Shown here: in pieces, positions 12,574-20,575 of the stretch
Layout: each line of letters begins with the position of its first letter
Numbering within the stretch: position 1 is the first letter of the stretch
Source: an uncultured Eubacteriales bacterium
Lineage (GTDB): Bacteria; Bacillota; Clostridia; Oscillospirales; Oscillospiraceae
Assembly: GCA_959602365.1 (NCBI GenBank)
Contig: CAUGSS010000035.1
Coordinates: 1-24,535 of the forward strand
Reading direction: 5' to 3'
Length of the DNA: 24,535 nucleotides
Position numbers and translations under genes: made by a program
The notes under the pieces: model-generated
Told to the model about the DNA's origin: nothing
Databases searched by the model: none
What the model saw: only the letters and a program-made list of their open reading frames with translations

Positions 12574-13185
12574 TCAACCTTCTGTTTCCTGATTGGTATC
12601 GTCGTAGGTATAGGTGAATTCGGTGAAGCGGCAGGTCACCACAGTGGTGCCATCCTTGGTCACCTCCGCCCGGCGCAGCGCGCCGTCCTCCCGGGCCAGC
12701 CAGGCCAGCACCGTGCTGGACTCGTCCGGATAGGCAGGGTTGGCCAGTTCCAGATAGATGGTATCCTCCCCATCCAGTTTCTGCTCTCCAGTGGAAATCT
12801 GCCGGCCGGTGGCCAGGGTCTCCAGAATCATGGGCATGGCGTCTGCGGGAGACAGTCCGTCCTCCGACAGGGCGCCGGTCTCCAGGGAGACGCCCTCATA
12901 GCTCATGCTTCCGCCGCCCTCAGCCCAGGAGAAGCCGGCGCCGGCGATATTCTCCGGCGAGAGCACCTCCAAAGAGCCCTGGGTCAGATCCCCGCTCATC
13001 GCCAGTTCGTACTGATAGACCCGTTCCCCGTAATCCGCCGTCACCTGGGCCCGGGCGGTAAAGCTGGTCAGGGCCGCATAATACCGTCGAAAGCGGGCGT
13101 CCAATCCCGCCGATTCGCTGCCTTCTCCGCAGGCGCTCAGCACCAGGAGAAGGGTTATCATCAGTGCACCCAGCTTCAGGCGCAC
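12574..13185 (-). CDS. Putative lipoprotein, LolA-like in outline
   Basis: A 203-residue predicted lipoprotein with signal MRLKLGALMITLLLVL and lipobox LSAC (C19). After it come alternating beta-strand-like segments: FTARAQVTADYGERVYQYEL, GSLEVLSPENI, TIYLELANP, and a C-terminal TTVVTCRFTEFTYTY. That pattern (a helix, then many antiparallel strands with substrate-like phrases such as LAREDGALRRAEV) resembles the LolA/LppX-type half-barrel of Gram-positive lipoproteins, but I cannot name a family. Start is GTG at 13185, six bases after the nnr stop, so it is in the nnr-alr operon. A role in envelope maintenance is inferred from position only. Confidence 0.8.
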   Translation of the reverse strand: MRLKLGALMITLLLVLSACGEGSESAGLDARFRRYYAALTSFTARAQVTADYGERVYQYELAMSGDLTQGSLEVLSPENIAGAGFSWAEGGGSMSYEGVSLETGALSEDGLSPADAMPMILETLATGRQISTGEQKLDGEDTIYLELANPAYPDESSTVLAWLAREDGALRRAEVTKDGTTVVTCRFTEFTYTYDDTNQETEG

Positions 13186-13191
13186 TCGGCT

Positions 13192-14730
13192 TCACTCCAA
13201 TTCTTGAAAGACTTTGGGCAATGCCCGGATCATGTCGCTGGGGGTCATGCCCCGCTCCCCCAGGCTTTGGGCGCACAGGTCACCGGCCCGGCCGTGAATC
13301 CACACGGCGCAGGCAGCCGCCTTGACCGGGTGCATCCCCTGGGCCAGCAGGGAGACCAGGATGCCCCCCAGCACGTCGCCGCTGCCCCCCTTGGCCATGC
13401 CAGAGTTGCCGGTGGTGTTGACAAACACCTCCCCGTCAGGCAGGCTGACGATGGTGCGGTGGCCTTTGAGCACCAGCAGGCAGCCGTAGGTCATGGAGAA
13501 TTTCCGGGCAGCGGTCACCCGGTCCCCGTCGGACAGGTCTCCCCCCATCCGGGCAAACTCCCCGTCGTGGGGGGTGACGATGGTGGGGCAGTCCCGGCGC
13601 CGGTACAGTATATCCATATGCCCGGCGATGGCGTTTATACCGTCGGCGTCCAGCACCAGGGGGTATTGGACGGTCTCCATGGCCGCCTCCACCACCGTGC
13701 GCACCCCATCGGAACGGCCCAGGCCGGGGCCGATCAGGGCGGCGTCGCAGCCCGCCAGCTTCTCCAGGGCGGGCACCAGCGCCTGCTCAGAGAGGGTGCC
13801 GTCCTCCCCGGCGGGCAGGGGCGAGGGCATGGCCTCGTCGGACTTCACCGCGGCCACCGTGTAGATGGACTCGGGCACTCCCAGGAACACCAGGCCGGTG
13901 CCCGAGCGCACCGCCGCCCGGGAGGCCAGGATCGGGGCCCCGGTGTAGCCAGTGCTGCCGCAGAGCAGGCAGCACTTGCCGAAGGTGCCCTTGTGGCCGT
14001 CAGCGGGGCGCTCAGGGAGCCAGGCGCGCACCAGATCCGCGTCGATGACGGTGGCGGGGCACTCCAGCCCCTCCACCAGCTCCTCTGGGATGCCGATGGA
14101 GTGAATGATAAGCTCCCCGGTGCAAAGGGCCCCGTCCCCCACCAGCAGCCCCAGTTTGGGCAGGGTGAAGGTAACGGTTTTGGCGGCTTTCACCGCGCTG
14201 CCCAGGATGCGGCCGGTGTCAGTCTCCACCCCGGAGGGGATGTCCGCCGCCACGGTGGGGGCTTTTGCCTCGTTCATCCAGCGGATGGCCTCCACCGCAT
14301 TTCCCCGGATCGGGGCGTTCAGGCCGATGCCGAAGATGGCGTCCACACAGAGGTCAGCCCCGGCCACAAAGGCGCGCTGGGTCTCGGAGGCGGGGTCGAA
14401 GTCCTCCAGCGCGCCGCCCTCCTCCGCCAGCCGGCGCTCCATCTCCCGGCAGTCCGGGGTCATCTTCTCCCGTTTTCCCACCAGGAAGGCCCGCACCTCC
14501 AGCCCCTGGCGGCCCAGCAGCCGGGCCACGGCCACCCCGTCGCCCCCGTTGTTGCCCGCCCCGCAGAACACGGCGCAGCGCTTTCCTCGAGGCTCCTCGC
14601 CCAGGCAGCCCAGGCAGGCCTCCAGAATCCCCTGGGCCGCCCGCTCCATCAGCAAGGTGGAGGGCACCCCCCGGTCGTGGATGGTGACGTTGTCCAGTTG
14701 GCGCATCTGCTCCGCAGCGGCGATTTTCAT
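13192..14730 (-). CDS. nnr: Bifunctional NAD(P)HX epimerase/dehydratase
   Basis: Repairs hydrated NADH and NADPH: the N-terminal half epimerises R-NAD(P)HX and the C-terminal half dehydrates S-NAD(P)HX using ADP or ATP. The 512-residue protein has the YjeF_N domain with GNNGGDG (59-65) and D130 in VDAIFGIGL, then a ribokinase-like YjeF_C domain from about 240 with HKGTFGKC, GPGLG (334-338), DADGIN (361-366), TPHDGEF (386-392) and GNSGMAKGGSGDVLGG (441-456). All expected motifs are present and the length is normal for the fused form. Start ATG at 14730 with GAGGAGG eight bases upstream; it is the first gene of the operon with the lipoprotein and alr genes. Confidence 0.97.
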   Translation of the reverse strand: MKIAAAEQMRQLDNVTIHDRGVPSTLLMERAAQGILEACLGCLGEEPRGKRCAVFCGAGNNGGDGVAVARLLGRQGLEVRAFLVGKREKMTPDCREMERRLAEEGGALEDFDPASETQRAFVAGADLCVDAIFGIGLNAPIRGNAVEAIRWMNEAKAPTVAADIPSGVETDTGRILGSAVKAAKTVTFTLPKLGLLVGDGALCTGELIIHSIGIPEELVEGLECPATVIDADLVRAWLPERPADGHKGTFGKCCLLCGSTGYTGAPILASRAAVRSGTGLVFLGVPESIYTVAAVKSDEAMPSPLPAGEDGTLSEQALVPALEKLAGCDAALIGPGLGRSDGVRTVVEAAMETVQYPLVLDADGINAIAGHMDILYRRRDCPTIVTPHDGEFARMGGDLSDGDRVTAARKFSMTYGCLLVLKGHRTIVSLPDGEVFVNTTGNSGMAKGGSGDVLGGILVSLLAQGMHPVKAAACAVWIHGRAGDLCAQSLGERGMTPSDMIRALPKVFQELE

Positions 14731-14766
14731 AACACGGCCTCCTCTTCCCGGCTTCGTTTGCGCCCT

Positions 14767-14795
14767 ATTATACCCCCTTCCCGGCCCGGCTTCAA
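14767..14795 (-). promoter_or_regulatory. Promoter of the nnr-alr operon
   Basis: Minus strand TTGAAG (14790-14795), 17 bases, perfect TATAAT (14767-14772), placed about 30 bp before the ribosome binding site. It is back to back with the pheST promoter. Confidence 0.85.
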
Positions 14796-14823
14796 CTTTT
14801 TCCGTGAAATTTATCCCGCACCC

Positions 14824-14852
14824 TTGCGCGACGGGAAAAAATGTGGTATATA
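14824..14852 (+). promoter_or_regulatory. Promoter of the pheST T-box transcript
   Basis: TTGCGC (14824-14829), 17 bases, TATATA (14847-14852); the transcript would start near 14859, just before the T-box stem I. Confidence 0.75.
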
Positions 14853-14858
14853 AATGTA

Positions 14859-15100
14859 GTTAACGCGAGGAACGGGAAAATGTCCCCCACTCCCCCGCCA
14901 GAGAGCGCCCGTCACCGGCTGAAAGCGGGCGCAGCGGGAGCGGGACTGGTTCGCCCGGGAGCGGTCCGGAGGAAATGCCGGGACGGCTGATGGCCGATAC
15001 CCCATCGAATGAGTGCGAGTTCTGTGAACTCGAATGCGGGTGGTACCGCGGAAGGCTGGCCTTTCGTCCCCATGGGGATGGAGAGGTCTTTTTTTCTGCC
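14859..15100 (+). promoter_or_regulatory. T-box leader (tRNA-Phe sensing) of pheST
   Basis: A T-box riboswitch that lets transcription continue when uncharged tRNA-Phe binds. Stem I shows AGAGAG followed by the distal-loop motif GGCTGAAAG; on its 3' side the specifier loop reads ACTGG-TTC-GCC with the Phe codon TTC at 14950-14952. The conserved T-box sequence TGCGGGTGGTACCGCGG is at 15035-15051. Overlapping it is the terminator: a stem from GGCC at 15058 through CCCC/GGGG to 15088, with seven T at 15089-15095. The specifier agrees with the downstream gene. The exact 5' end is estimated. Confidence 0.95.
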
Positions 15101-15162
15101 CCTAACCCGCCGGTCTCTGTTTTATGTCAATCTACTTCCCAGTAAGAAAAGGAGTTTTTGCA

Positions 15163-16206
15163 ATGAAGGAACAACTCTCGCTCATCCGCGCCGAAGCCCT
15201 GGCGGCCATCGCCCAGGTGGAGGACGCCGCCGCGCTGGACGCGCTGCGGGTCAGGTATCTGGGCAAGAAGGGGGAGCTCACCGCCCTGCTCAAGCAGATG
15301 GGTTCCCTCTCCCCCGAGGAGCGGCCTGTCATGGGCCAGCTGGCCAACGAGGTCCGCAGCGCCCTGACTGAGGCCATCGCCCAGCAGGGCAAGCATTTGG
15401 AGGAGCTGGCCCTGGAGCGGAAGCTGAAGGAGGAAGCGCTGGACGTCACCATCCCCGGCGAAAAGCACCTGCTGGGCCACAAGCATCCCATCACCCTGAT
15501 TATGGACGAGGTGAAGGACATCTTCATCGGCATGGGCTTCACCGTGGCCGAGGGGCCGGAGATCGAGCTGGCGGAGTACAACTTCACCCGGCTCAACACC
15601 GAGGAGGGCCACCCGGGCCGGGAGTGGACCGACACCTTCTATATCACCGCCGGGGACCAGGACCCCAAGAACGACGCGGTGCTGCTGCGCAGCCAGACCA
15701 GCCCCATGCAGGTGCGCACCATGGAGGCCCAGAAGCCCCCCATCCGCATCATCGCCCCGGGCCGGGTGTACCGCAAGGACGAGGCCGACGCCACCCACTC
15801 CCCCATGTTCCACCAGATCGAGGGCATGGTGGTGGACAAGGGCATCACCATGGCCGACCTGAAGGGCACCCTGAACGCGGTCATCAAGAGCCTGTACGGT
15901 GAGGAGTCGGTCACCCGGTTCCGCCCCCACCACTTCCCCTTCACCGAGCCCTCCTGCGAGGTGGACGTCCAGTGCTTCGCCTGCCACGGCAAGGGCTGCT
16001 CCGTCTGCAAGGGCGAGGGCTGGATCGAGGTGCTGGGCGCCGGCATGATCCACCCCAAGGTGCTCCAGGGCTGCGACATCGACACCGAGGTCTACTCCGG
16101 CTGGGCCTTCGGCATGGGCGTGGAGCGGCTGGCCATGATGCGCTACGGCATCAACAACCTGAAGCTGTGCTTTGAGAACGACGTCCGGTTCCTGGAACAG
16201 TTCTGA
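15163..16206 (+). CDS. pheS: Phenylalanyl-tRNA synthetase alpha subunit
   Basis: Catalytic subunit of the alpha2-beta2 enzyme that charges tRNA-Phe. The 347-residue protein has an N-terminal coiled coil (about 1-85) that contacts tRNA, then the class II core: motif 1 region (PITLIMDEVKDIF), GFTVAEGPEIE, motif 2 with APGRVYRKDEADATHSPMFH and QIEG, and motif 3 with GWAFGMGVERLAMMRYGI. A Cys-rich loop CFACHGKGCSVCKGEGWIE sits between motifs 2 and 3, as in other clostridial PheS. Start ATG at 15163 with AAAAGGAG eight bases upstream; an ATG at 15124 in frame has no such site. It is controlled by the T-box and followed 20 bp later by pheT. Confidence 0.97.
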   Translation: MKEQLSLIRAEALAAIAQVEDAAALDALRVRYLGKKGELTALLKQMGSLSPEERPVMGQLANEVRSALTEAIAQQGKHLEELALERKLKEEALDVTIPGEKHLLGHKHPITLIMDEVKDIFIGMGFTVAEGPEIELAEYNFTRLNTEEGHPGREWTDTFYITAGDQDPKNDAVLLRSQTSPMQVRTMEAQKPPIRIIAPGRVYRKDEADATHSPMFHQIEGMVVDKGITMADLKGTLNAVIKSLYGEESVTRFRPHHFPFTEPSCEVDVQCFACHGKGCSVCKGEGWIEVLGAGMIHPKVLQGCDIDTEVYSGWAFGMGVERLAMMRYGINNLKLCFENDVRFLEQF

Positions 16207-16226
16207 GGAAGAGGAGGACAAGCGAT

Positions 16227-18926
16227 ATGATTTTATCCCGTAACTGGCTGAACGAATTCGTGCCCCATGTCAGCGTGGACGATATTGACGACAAGGCCTT
16301 CTCCGAGGCCCTCACCATCTCCGGCTCCAAGGTGGAGACCTATGAGGAGCTGGGGGCGGAGATCACCAACGTGGTAGTGGGCCGGGTGACCGAGATGGTC
16401 CGCCACCCCAACTCCGACCACATGTGGGTGTGCCAGATCGACGTGGGCGAGGGTGAAACCGTCCAGATCTGCACCGGCGCCTGGAACGTCCACGTGGGCG
16501 ACCTGCTCCCGGTGGCCAAGCACAAGTCCACCCTGCCCGGGGGCGTCAAGATCACCAAGGGAAAGCTCCGGGGCGAGGTGTCCTGCGGCATGCTCTGCGG
16601 CCTGTCCGAGCTGGGGCTGGACGAGCGGGACTTCCCCTATGCCGCCGTCTCCGCCGCCGCCGTTCTGGGGGACTATCACCCCATTGACCCGGCCAAGCCC
16701 AGCATCCCCGCCGATATCCAGCCCGGCCACAAGATCTTCGGCAAAGTGATCGCCGCCCGGCTGACCGGGGTGGAGACCGTCTCCTACGGCACCTTCGCCG
16801 TGACCGCCGACACCGGCAGCGGCGAGGTCTCTCTGACCACTGAGCTGCGCAACCTCCACGCTGGAGATATGGTGGCCCTGAACACGGCAAACAACGCCAT
16901 CTGCACCCTGAACGACCTGCACGCCGAGCAGAAGGAGTTCCCCAACTGCATCCCCGACGGCATCTTCATCCTCAATGAGGAGGGCATCGCCCCCGGCGAC
17001 GACATCAAGCCCATCATCGGCATGGACGACCATGTGGTGGAGTTTGAGATCACCCCCAACCGGCCCGACTGCCTGTCGGTTATCGGCCTGGCAAGGGAGG
17101 CCTCCGCCACCTTCCGGCAGCCCCTGCACCTCCACACCCCGGTGGTGGAGGGCAGCGGCGGCAGCATTATGGAGGAGCTGGACGTGGAGATTGAGAACCC
17201 GGAACTGTGCCCCCGGTACACCGCCCGGATGGTCAAAAACGTCAAGATCGCCCCCTCCCCCAAGTGGATGCGGGAGCGGCTGCGCGCCTCCGGCGTCCGG
17301 CCCATCAACAACATCGTGGACATCACCAACTACGTCATGCTGGAGTACGGCCAGCCCATGCACGCCTTCGACTTCAAGTGCGTGGAGGGGGGCAAGCTGG
17401 TCATCCGCACCGCCCGAGAGGGGGAGACCATCCAGACCCTGGACGGCAACCAGCGGCAGCTCACAGAGAACATGCTGTGCATCTGCGACGTGAACAAGCC
17501 GGTGGGCGTGGCCGGCGTCATGGGCGGCGCCAACTCCGAGATTGAGGGGGACACCGCCGCCGTGGTCTTCGAGTCCGCCAACTTCAACGGTGTCTCCGTC
17601 CGCCGCACCGCCACCGCCCTGGGCATGCGCACCGAGGCCTCGGGCCGCTATGAGAAGGGCCTGGACCCCATGAACACCTACCTGGGCGTCCAGCGGGCCT
17701 GCGAGCTGGTGGAGCTGCTGGGGGCCGGCGAGGTGGTGGACGGCATCATTGATGTCATCGCCGCCGACCAGAACCCAACCACCGTCCAGCTGGAGCCGGA
17801 GAAGATTAACGCCCTGCTGGGCACCGACATCAGCCGGGACACCATGGTGGACATCCTGGAGCGGCTGGGCTTCACCCTGGAGGGCGACACCATCATTGTC
17901 CCCTCCTGGCGCAGCGACGTGGAGCACTACTCCGACATCGCCGAAGAGGTGGCCCGGTTCTACGGCTACAACAACCTGCCCACCACCCTGATGCGGGGCG
18001 AGACCACCCGGGGCGGCCTGAGCCGCTCCCAGAAGGCGGAGCAGCTGGCCACCGCCACCTGCCGCAGCCTGGGCTACAGCGAGATCATGACCTACTCCTT
18101 CATCTCCCCCAGCGCCTACGACAAGGTGCGCATGGCCCCCGACTCCCCCAAGCGGGACAGCATCCGCATCCTGAACCCCCTGGGGGAGGACACCTCCATC
18201 ATGCGCACCACTGCGGTGCCCTCCATGCTGGAGGTGCTGGCCCGGAACGAGCACTACCACAACAAGCAGGCCATGCTCTATGAGCTGGCCCGGATCTACG
18301 CCAAGCAGCCCGGCACCGCCATGGCCCTGGAGACCCAGGACCTGATTCTGGGCGCCTACGGCGGCGGCATGGACTTCTTCCGGCTCAAGGGAGCGGTGGA
18401 GACCATTCTGAAGGCCTTCCGCATCTCCAATGCCGTCTACACCGCCACCGCCCAGCGCCCTGCCTTCCACCCGGGCCGCTGCGCCGATGTGAGCGTGGAC
18501 GGCCAGGTCATCGGCACCCTGGGTGAGATCCACCCGCTGGTGGCCAAGAACTACGACGTGACCGGCCGGATGTATGTGGCCCGGCTGGACTTCACCGCCC
18601 TGCTGGGGCTGCAGAGCACCGAGATTGTATACACTCCCCTGCCCAAATACCCCTCCGTGGCCCGGGACATTGCCCTGGTCTGCGACAGCGCCATCCCAGT
18701 GGGCGACCTGGAGCGCTGCATCTCCCGTAGCGGCAAGGGACTGGTTAAAGAGGCGGAGCTCTTCGACATTTACACCGGCGCCCCCATCCCCGAGGGCAAG
18801 AAGAGCGTGGCCTTCTCCCTGAAGCTGAGAAGCGAGGACCACACTTTGACCGACGCCGAGGCCGATGAGGACGTGCAGGCCATTCTGGCCGCCCTGGAGG
18901 CGGAGCTGGGCGCCGTGCTGCGCTGA
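16227..18926 (+). CDS. pheT: Phenylalanyl-tRNA synthetase beta subunit with an extra domain
   Basis: Editing and tRNA-binding subunit of PheRS. Domains in order: N-terminal core, EMAP/OB tRNA-binding domain (about 45-118, VVGRVTEMVRHPNSD), B3/B4 editing region (ITPNRPDCLSVIGLAREA, 275-292 onward), B5 (about 480-560), the catalytic-like core with SQKAEQLATATCRSLGYSEI, and the C-terminal ferredoxin-like anticodon-binding domain (YPSVARDIALV to the end). At 899 residues it is about 100 longer than typical bacterial PheT. The surplus lies between DFPYA (about 139) and DGIFIL (244-249), which normally nearly touch. Start ATG at 16227 with AGGAGG nine bases before; same operon as pheS. Confidence 0.96.
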   Translation: MILSRNWLNEFVPHVSVDDIDDKAFSEALTISGSKVETYEELGAEITNVVVGRVTEMVRHPNSDHMWVCQIDVGEGETVQICTGAWNVHVGDLLPVAKHKSTLPGGVKITKGKLRGEVSCGMLCGLSELGLDERDFPYAAVSAAAVLGDYHPIDPAKPSIPADIQPGHKIFGKVIAARLTGVETVSYGTFAVTADTGSGEVSLTTELRNLHAGDMVALNTANNAICTLNDLHAEQKEFPNCIPDGIFILNEEGIAPGDDIKPIIGMDDHVVEFEITPNRPDCLSVIGLAREASATFRQPLHLHTPVVEGSGGSIMEELDVEIENPELCPRYTARMVKNVKIAPSPKWMRERLRASGVRPINNIVDITNYVMLEYGQPMHAFDFKCVEGGKLVIRTAREGETIQTLDGNQRQLTENMLCICDVNKPVGVAGVMGGANSEIEGDTAAVVFESANFNGVSVRRTATALGMRTEASGRYEKGLDPMNTYLGVQRACELVELLGAGEVVDGIIDVIAADQNPTTVQLEPEKINALLGTDISRDTMVDILERLGFTLEGDTIIVPSWRSDVEHYSDIAEEVARFYGYNNLPTTLMRGETTRGGLSRSQKAEQLATATCRSLGYSEIMTYSFISPSAYDKVRMAPDSPKRDSIRILNPLGEDTSIMRTTAVPSMLEVLARNEHYHNKQAMLYELARIYAKQPGTAMALETQDLILGAYGGGMDFFRLKGAVETILKAFRISNAVYTATAQRPAFHPGRCADVSVDGQVIGTLGEIHPLVAKNYDVTGRMYVARLDFTALLGLQSTEIVYTPLPKYPSVARDIALVCDSAIPVGDLERCISRSGKGLVKEAELFDIYTGAPIPEGKKSVAFSLKLRSEDHTLTDAEADEDVQAILAALEAELGAVLR

Positions 18927-18949
18927 GCAGCTTCCCTAACTGAAACTCC

Positions 18950-18992
18950 AACGCGCCGGCTCTGAAGAGCCGGCGCGTTCCTTTTCTTTTTT
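18950..18992 (+). terminator. Terminator of pheST
   Basis: A 13-bp perfect stem (AACGCGCCGGCTC with its complement, TGAA loop) followed by CCTTTTCTTTTTT, 24 bp after the pheT stop. Confidence 0.93.
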
Positions 18993-19010
18993 CGCGCGGG
19001 CGCACCTTGG

Positions 19011-19039
19011 TTGACCCGCCGGGCCAAACCTGCTAGAAT
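19011..19039 (+). promoter_or_regulatory. Promoter of the P-loop protein gene
   Basis: TTGACC (19011-19016), 17 bases, TAGAAT (19034-19039); start point near 19046, about 30 bases before the ATG. Confidence 0.8.
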
Positions 19040-19077
19040 AGCTGCAGCAACAGCGCGGCAAAGGCGGGCGGCATGTC

Positions 19078-19608
19078 ATGAAACAGCTCTATGTGATCGG
19101 CGGCACGACGGGGGTGGGCAAGAGCACCACCTGCCGGGTGCTGCAGCAAAAGCTGGAGCACAGCGTCTTTCTCGACGGAGATTGGTGCTGGCAGGCAAAT
19201 CCCTTTCTGGTGACGGAGGAAACCAAAAGGATGGTGGTAGACAACATCTGCTATCTCCTGAACCGCTTTCTGCACTGCTCCGCTTACAGGCACATTATTT
19301 TCTGCTGGGTACTTCACCAGCAGTCCGTCATAGACGAAATCCTTGCCCGGCTGGATCTGGACAACTGCCGGGTCTCCGCTTTCTCCCTGACCTGCACACA
19401 GGAGGCGCTGCGGCGCCGGCTCCAGGGCGACATCGCCCGGGGACTGCGCCGGGAGGACGTGGTGGAGCGCAGCCTGGCCCGGCTTCCGCTCTACGCCGGA
19501 CTGAGCTCCACGCTGATTGACACCACCCATCGGACGCCGGAAGAGGCCGCAGCGGCCATTCTCCGGCGCTGCCAAACCGGGAGCGGGGGCGGCGGCTCTC
19601 TGCGCTGA
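19078..19608 (+). CDS. P-loop nucleoside/nucleotide kinase-like protein
   Basis: A 176-residue soluble P-loop NTPase of the small AAA_33/kinase type. The Walker A motif is GGTTGVGKST (8-17). The strand after it, SVFLDGDWCW (29-38), carries an acidic pair as in nucleoside and shikimate-type kinases, and the run ALRRRLQGDIARGLRRED looks like a lid region with several arginines. There is no signal peptide. Substrate unknown; antibiotic- or nucleoside-phosphorylating relatives exist, but nothing here decides. Start ATG at 19078, with a GGCGGGCGG stretch as a poor ribosome site. It has its own promoter directly after the pheST terminator. Confidence 0.78.
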   Translation: MKQLYVIGGTTGVGKSTTCRVLQQKLEHSVFLDGDWCWQANPFLVTEETKRMVVDNICYLLNRFLHCSAYRHIIFCWVLHQQSVIDEILARLDLDNCRVSAFSLTCTQEALRRRLQGDIARGLRREDVVERSLARLPLYAGLSSTLIDTTHRTPEEAAAAILRRCQTGSGGGGSLR

Positions 19609-19696
19609 TCCCGTCCTCTATCTGCATGGAAAACCTTGTTTTAGGAATAGTTACGGCATTTTTTGCTCAGAATGGAAATTAAAGTCGCTTTCGCTC

Positions 19697-19725
19697 TTTA
19701 CAAGTTTGGAAAAATATTATAGAAT
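19697..19725 (+). promoter_or_regulatory. Promoter of ireB
   Basis: TTTACA (19697-19702), 17 bases, TAGAAT (19720-19725), about 55 bases before the ATG. Confidence 0.75.
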
Positions 19726-19781
19726 AAACTGTGTATGTTATAGGTGTTGTCCCTGTCTGACAACGCAGGAGGTGTTCCCTT

Positions 19782-20027
19782 ATGTCCGACTATACCCGCC
19801 GTTTCGATCTCCCTGCAGACGATACTGTTGACACCCGTGAGATCCTTTCTCAGGTTTACAACTCCCTTCAGCAGAAGGGATATAACCCCATCAATCAGAT
19901 CGTGGGCTATATCCTCTCGGAGGATCCCACCTATATCACCAATTTCAACAACGCCCGCACCCTGATCCGGAAGCTGGATCGGGACGAGCTGTTGCAGGAA
20001 CTGGTCCGCTATTATCTGGACGTCTGA
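19782..20027 (+). CDS. ireB: IreB family regulatory phosphoprotein (UPF0297)
   Basis: Small phosphoprotein; in Enterococcus faecalis IreB is phosphorylated by the PASTA kinase IreK and lowers cephalosporin resistance. The 81-residue product carries the highly conserved family core GYNPINQIVGYILSEDPTYI (33-52), NNARTLIRKLDRDELLQELV and YYLDV. Threonines near the N-terminus (T5, T15) are candidates for kinase modification. Start ATG at 19782 with AGGAGG nine bases upstream. In many Firmicutes it precedes ruvX and a DUF1292 gene; here neither follows, and a terminator lies right behind it. Confidence 0.96.
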   Translation: MSDYTRRFDLPADDTVDTREILSQVYNSLQQKGYNPINQIVGYILSEDPTYITNFNNARTLIRKLDRDELLQELVRYYLDV

Positions 20028-20039
20028 TCGAACCCAGTC

Positions 20040-20073
20040 AAAACCAGGGTCGTCCCCGTGGACGGCCCTGTTT
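20040..20073 (+). terminator. Terminator of ireB
   Basis: An 11-bp stem (CAGGGTCGTCC with GGACGGCCCTG, one G-U) extended by AAA/TTT past a bulge, then TTTGATT. The T-run is short, so termination may be partial. The remaining bases to 20181 show nothing coding. Confidence 0.7.
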
Positions 20074-20181
20074 GATTGTCCGGGGAAAATCCTTCGCCCT
20101 GTTTCGCGCGCTTTTTTCCGGGCGCGCCCTGCACCGGCACAGGCCCCTCTGGTTGGACAAATTTCACACTCGCCCCTGCTG

Positions 20182-20210
20182 TTGACAAGTTAGAAACAAT
20201 CTGTTACAAT
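20182..20210 (+). promoter_or_regulatory. Promoter of the 98-residue protein and NlpC/P60 genes
   Basis: Perfect TTGACA (20182-20187), 17 bases, TACAAT (20205-20210), with TGT before the -10 (extended). The start point is about 20217, ten bases before AGGAGG. Confidence 0.85.
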
Positions 20211-20236
20211 TAGTTACAATTCTAGGAGGTACTTTC

Positions 20237-20533
20237 ATGGCTGAGTCCAAATCCCTTCCCCTGACCTACAAGGGTCATCCCCTTCGCCGGAAGGACAATC
20301 TGATTTATTATGGAAGCATGGCCGATCCCTACATCATCATGCTTCAGATCCTATCCACCGAAAAGGTAAAGGACATGGAGGTGGCCACTAAGGTCGCCGT
20401 CCAACTCCAGCTTACCGATCCCGATTTGAAGAGCCGGGACCGGGTTGTCCGCAAGAGTGAAAAGAACAGCCTCTACGCCGCGATGGACTTGGGCGACGTG
20501 TGGCTGCGGCGGGCACTTACCTCCTCCAAATAA
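20237..20533 (+). CDS. Small soluble protein, function unknown
   Basis: A 98-residue protein with no signal peptide or membrane span: a beta-like N-terminus (LPLTYKGHPLRRKDNLIYYG), a central helix with METs and a mixed-charge C-terminus ending DLGDVWLRRALTSSK. I recognise no named domain, although its well-formed promoter, AGGAGG ribosome site and biased codon use show it is a real, well-expressed gene. It is followed after 42 bp by the NlpC/P60 hydrolase gene without a strong terminator; only a 6-bp ACCTCC/GGAGGT hairpin spans its stop codon, so the two are probably co-transcribed. Confidence 0.8.
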   Translation: MAESKSLPLTYKGHPLRRKDNLIYYGSMADPYIIMLQILSTEKVKDMEVATKVAVQLQLTDPDLKSRDRVVRKSEKNSLYAAMDLGDVWLRRALTSSK

Positions 20534-20575
20534 GCGGAGGTCCTTTTCCTGCGTATCCATTTACGGAGGTTTTTC

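Noticed and set aside
13204..14853. Open frame of 549 codons antisense to nnr
   Set aside because: A GC-driven shadow of nnr; also runs across two promoters and the T-box region.
15127..16221. Minus-strand frame opposite pheS
   Set aside because: Shadow of pheS, low complexity, overlapping a gene that is secure by motif and T-box context.
16233..18842. Open frame of 869 codons antisense to pheT
   Set aside because: It mirrors the real pheT frame in GC-rich DNA and has low-complexity Gly/His/Val/Leu composition, no ribosome site and no recognisable domain.
20038..20236. Possible small gene or riboswitch between ireB and the 98-residue protein
   Set aside because: The sequence is explained by a terminator and a promoter; no frame with a ribosome site and no known riboswitch motif was seen.
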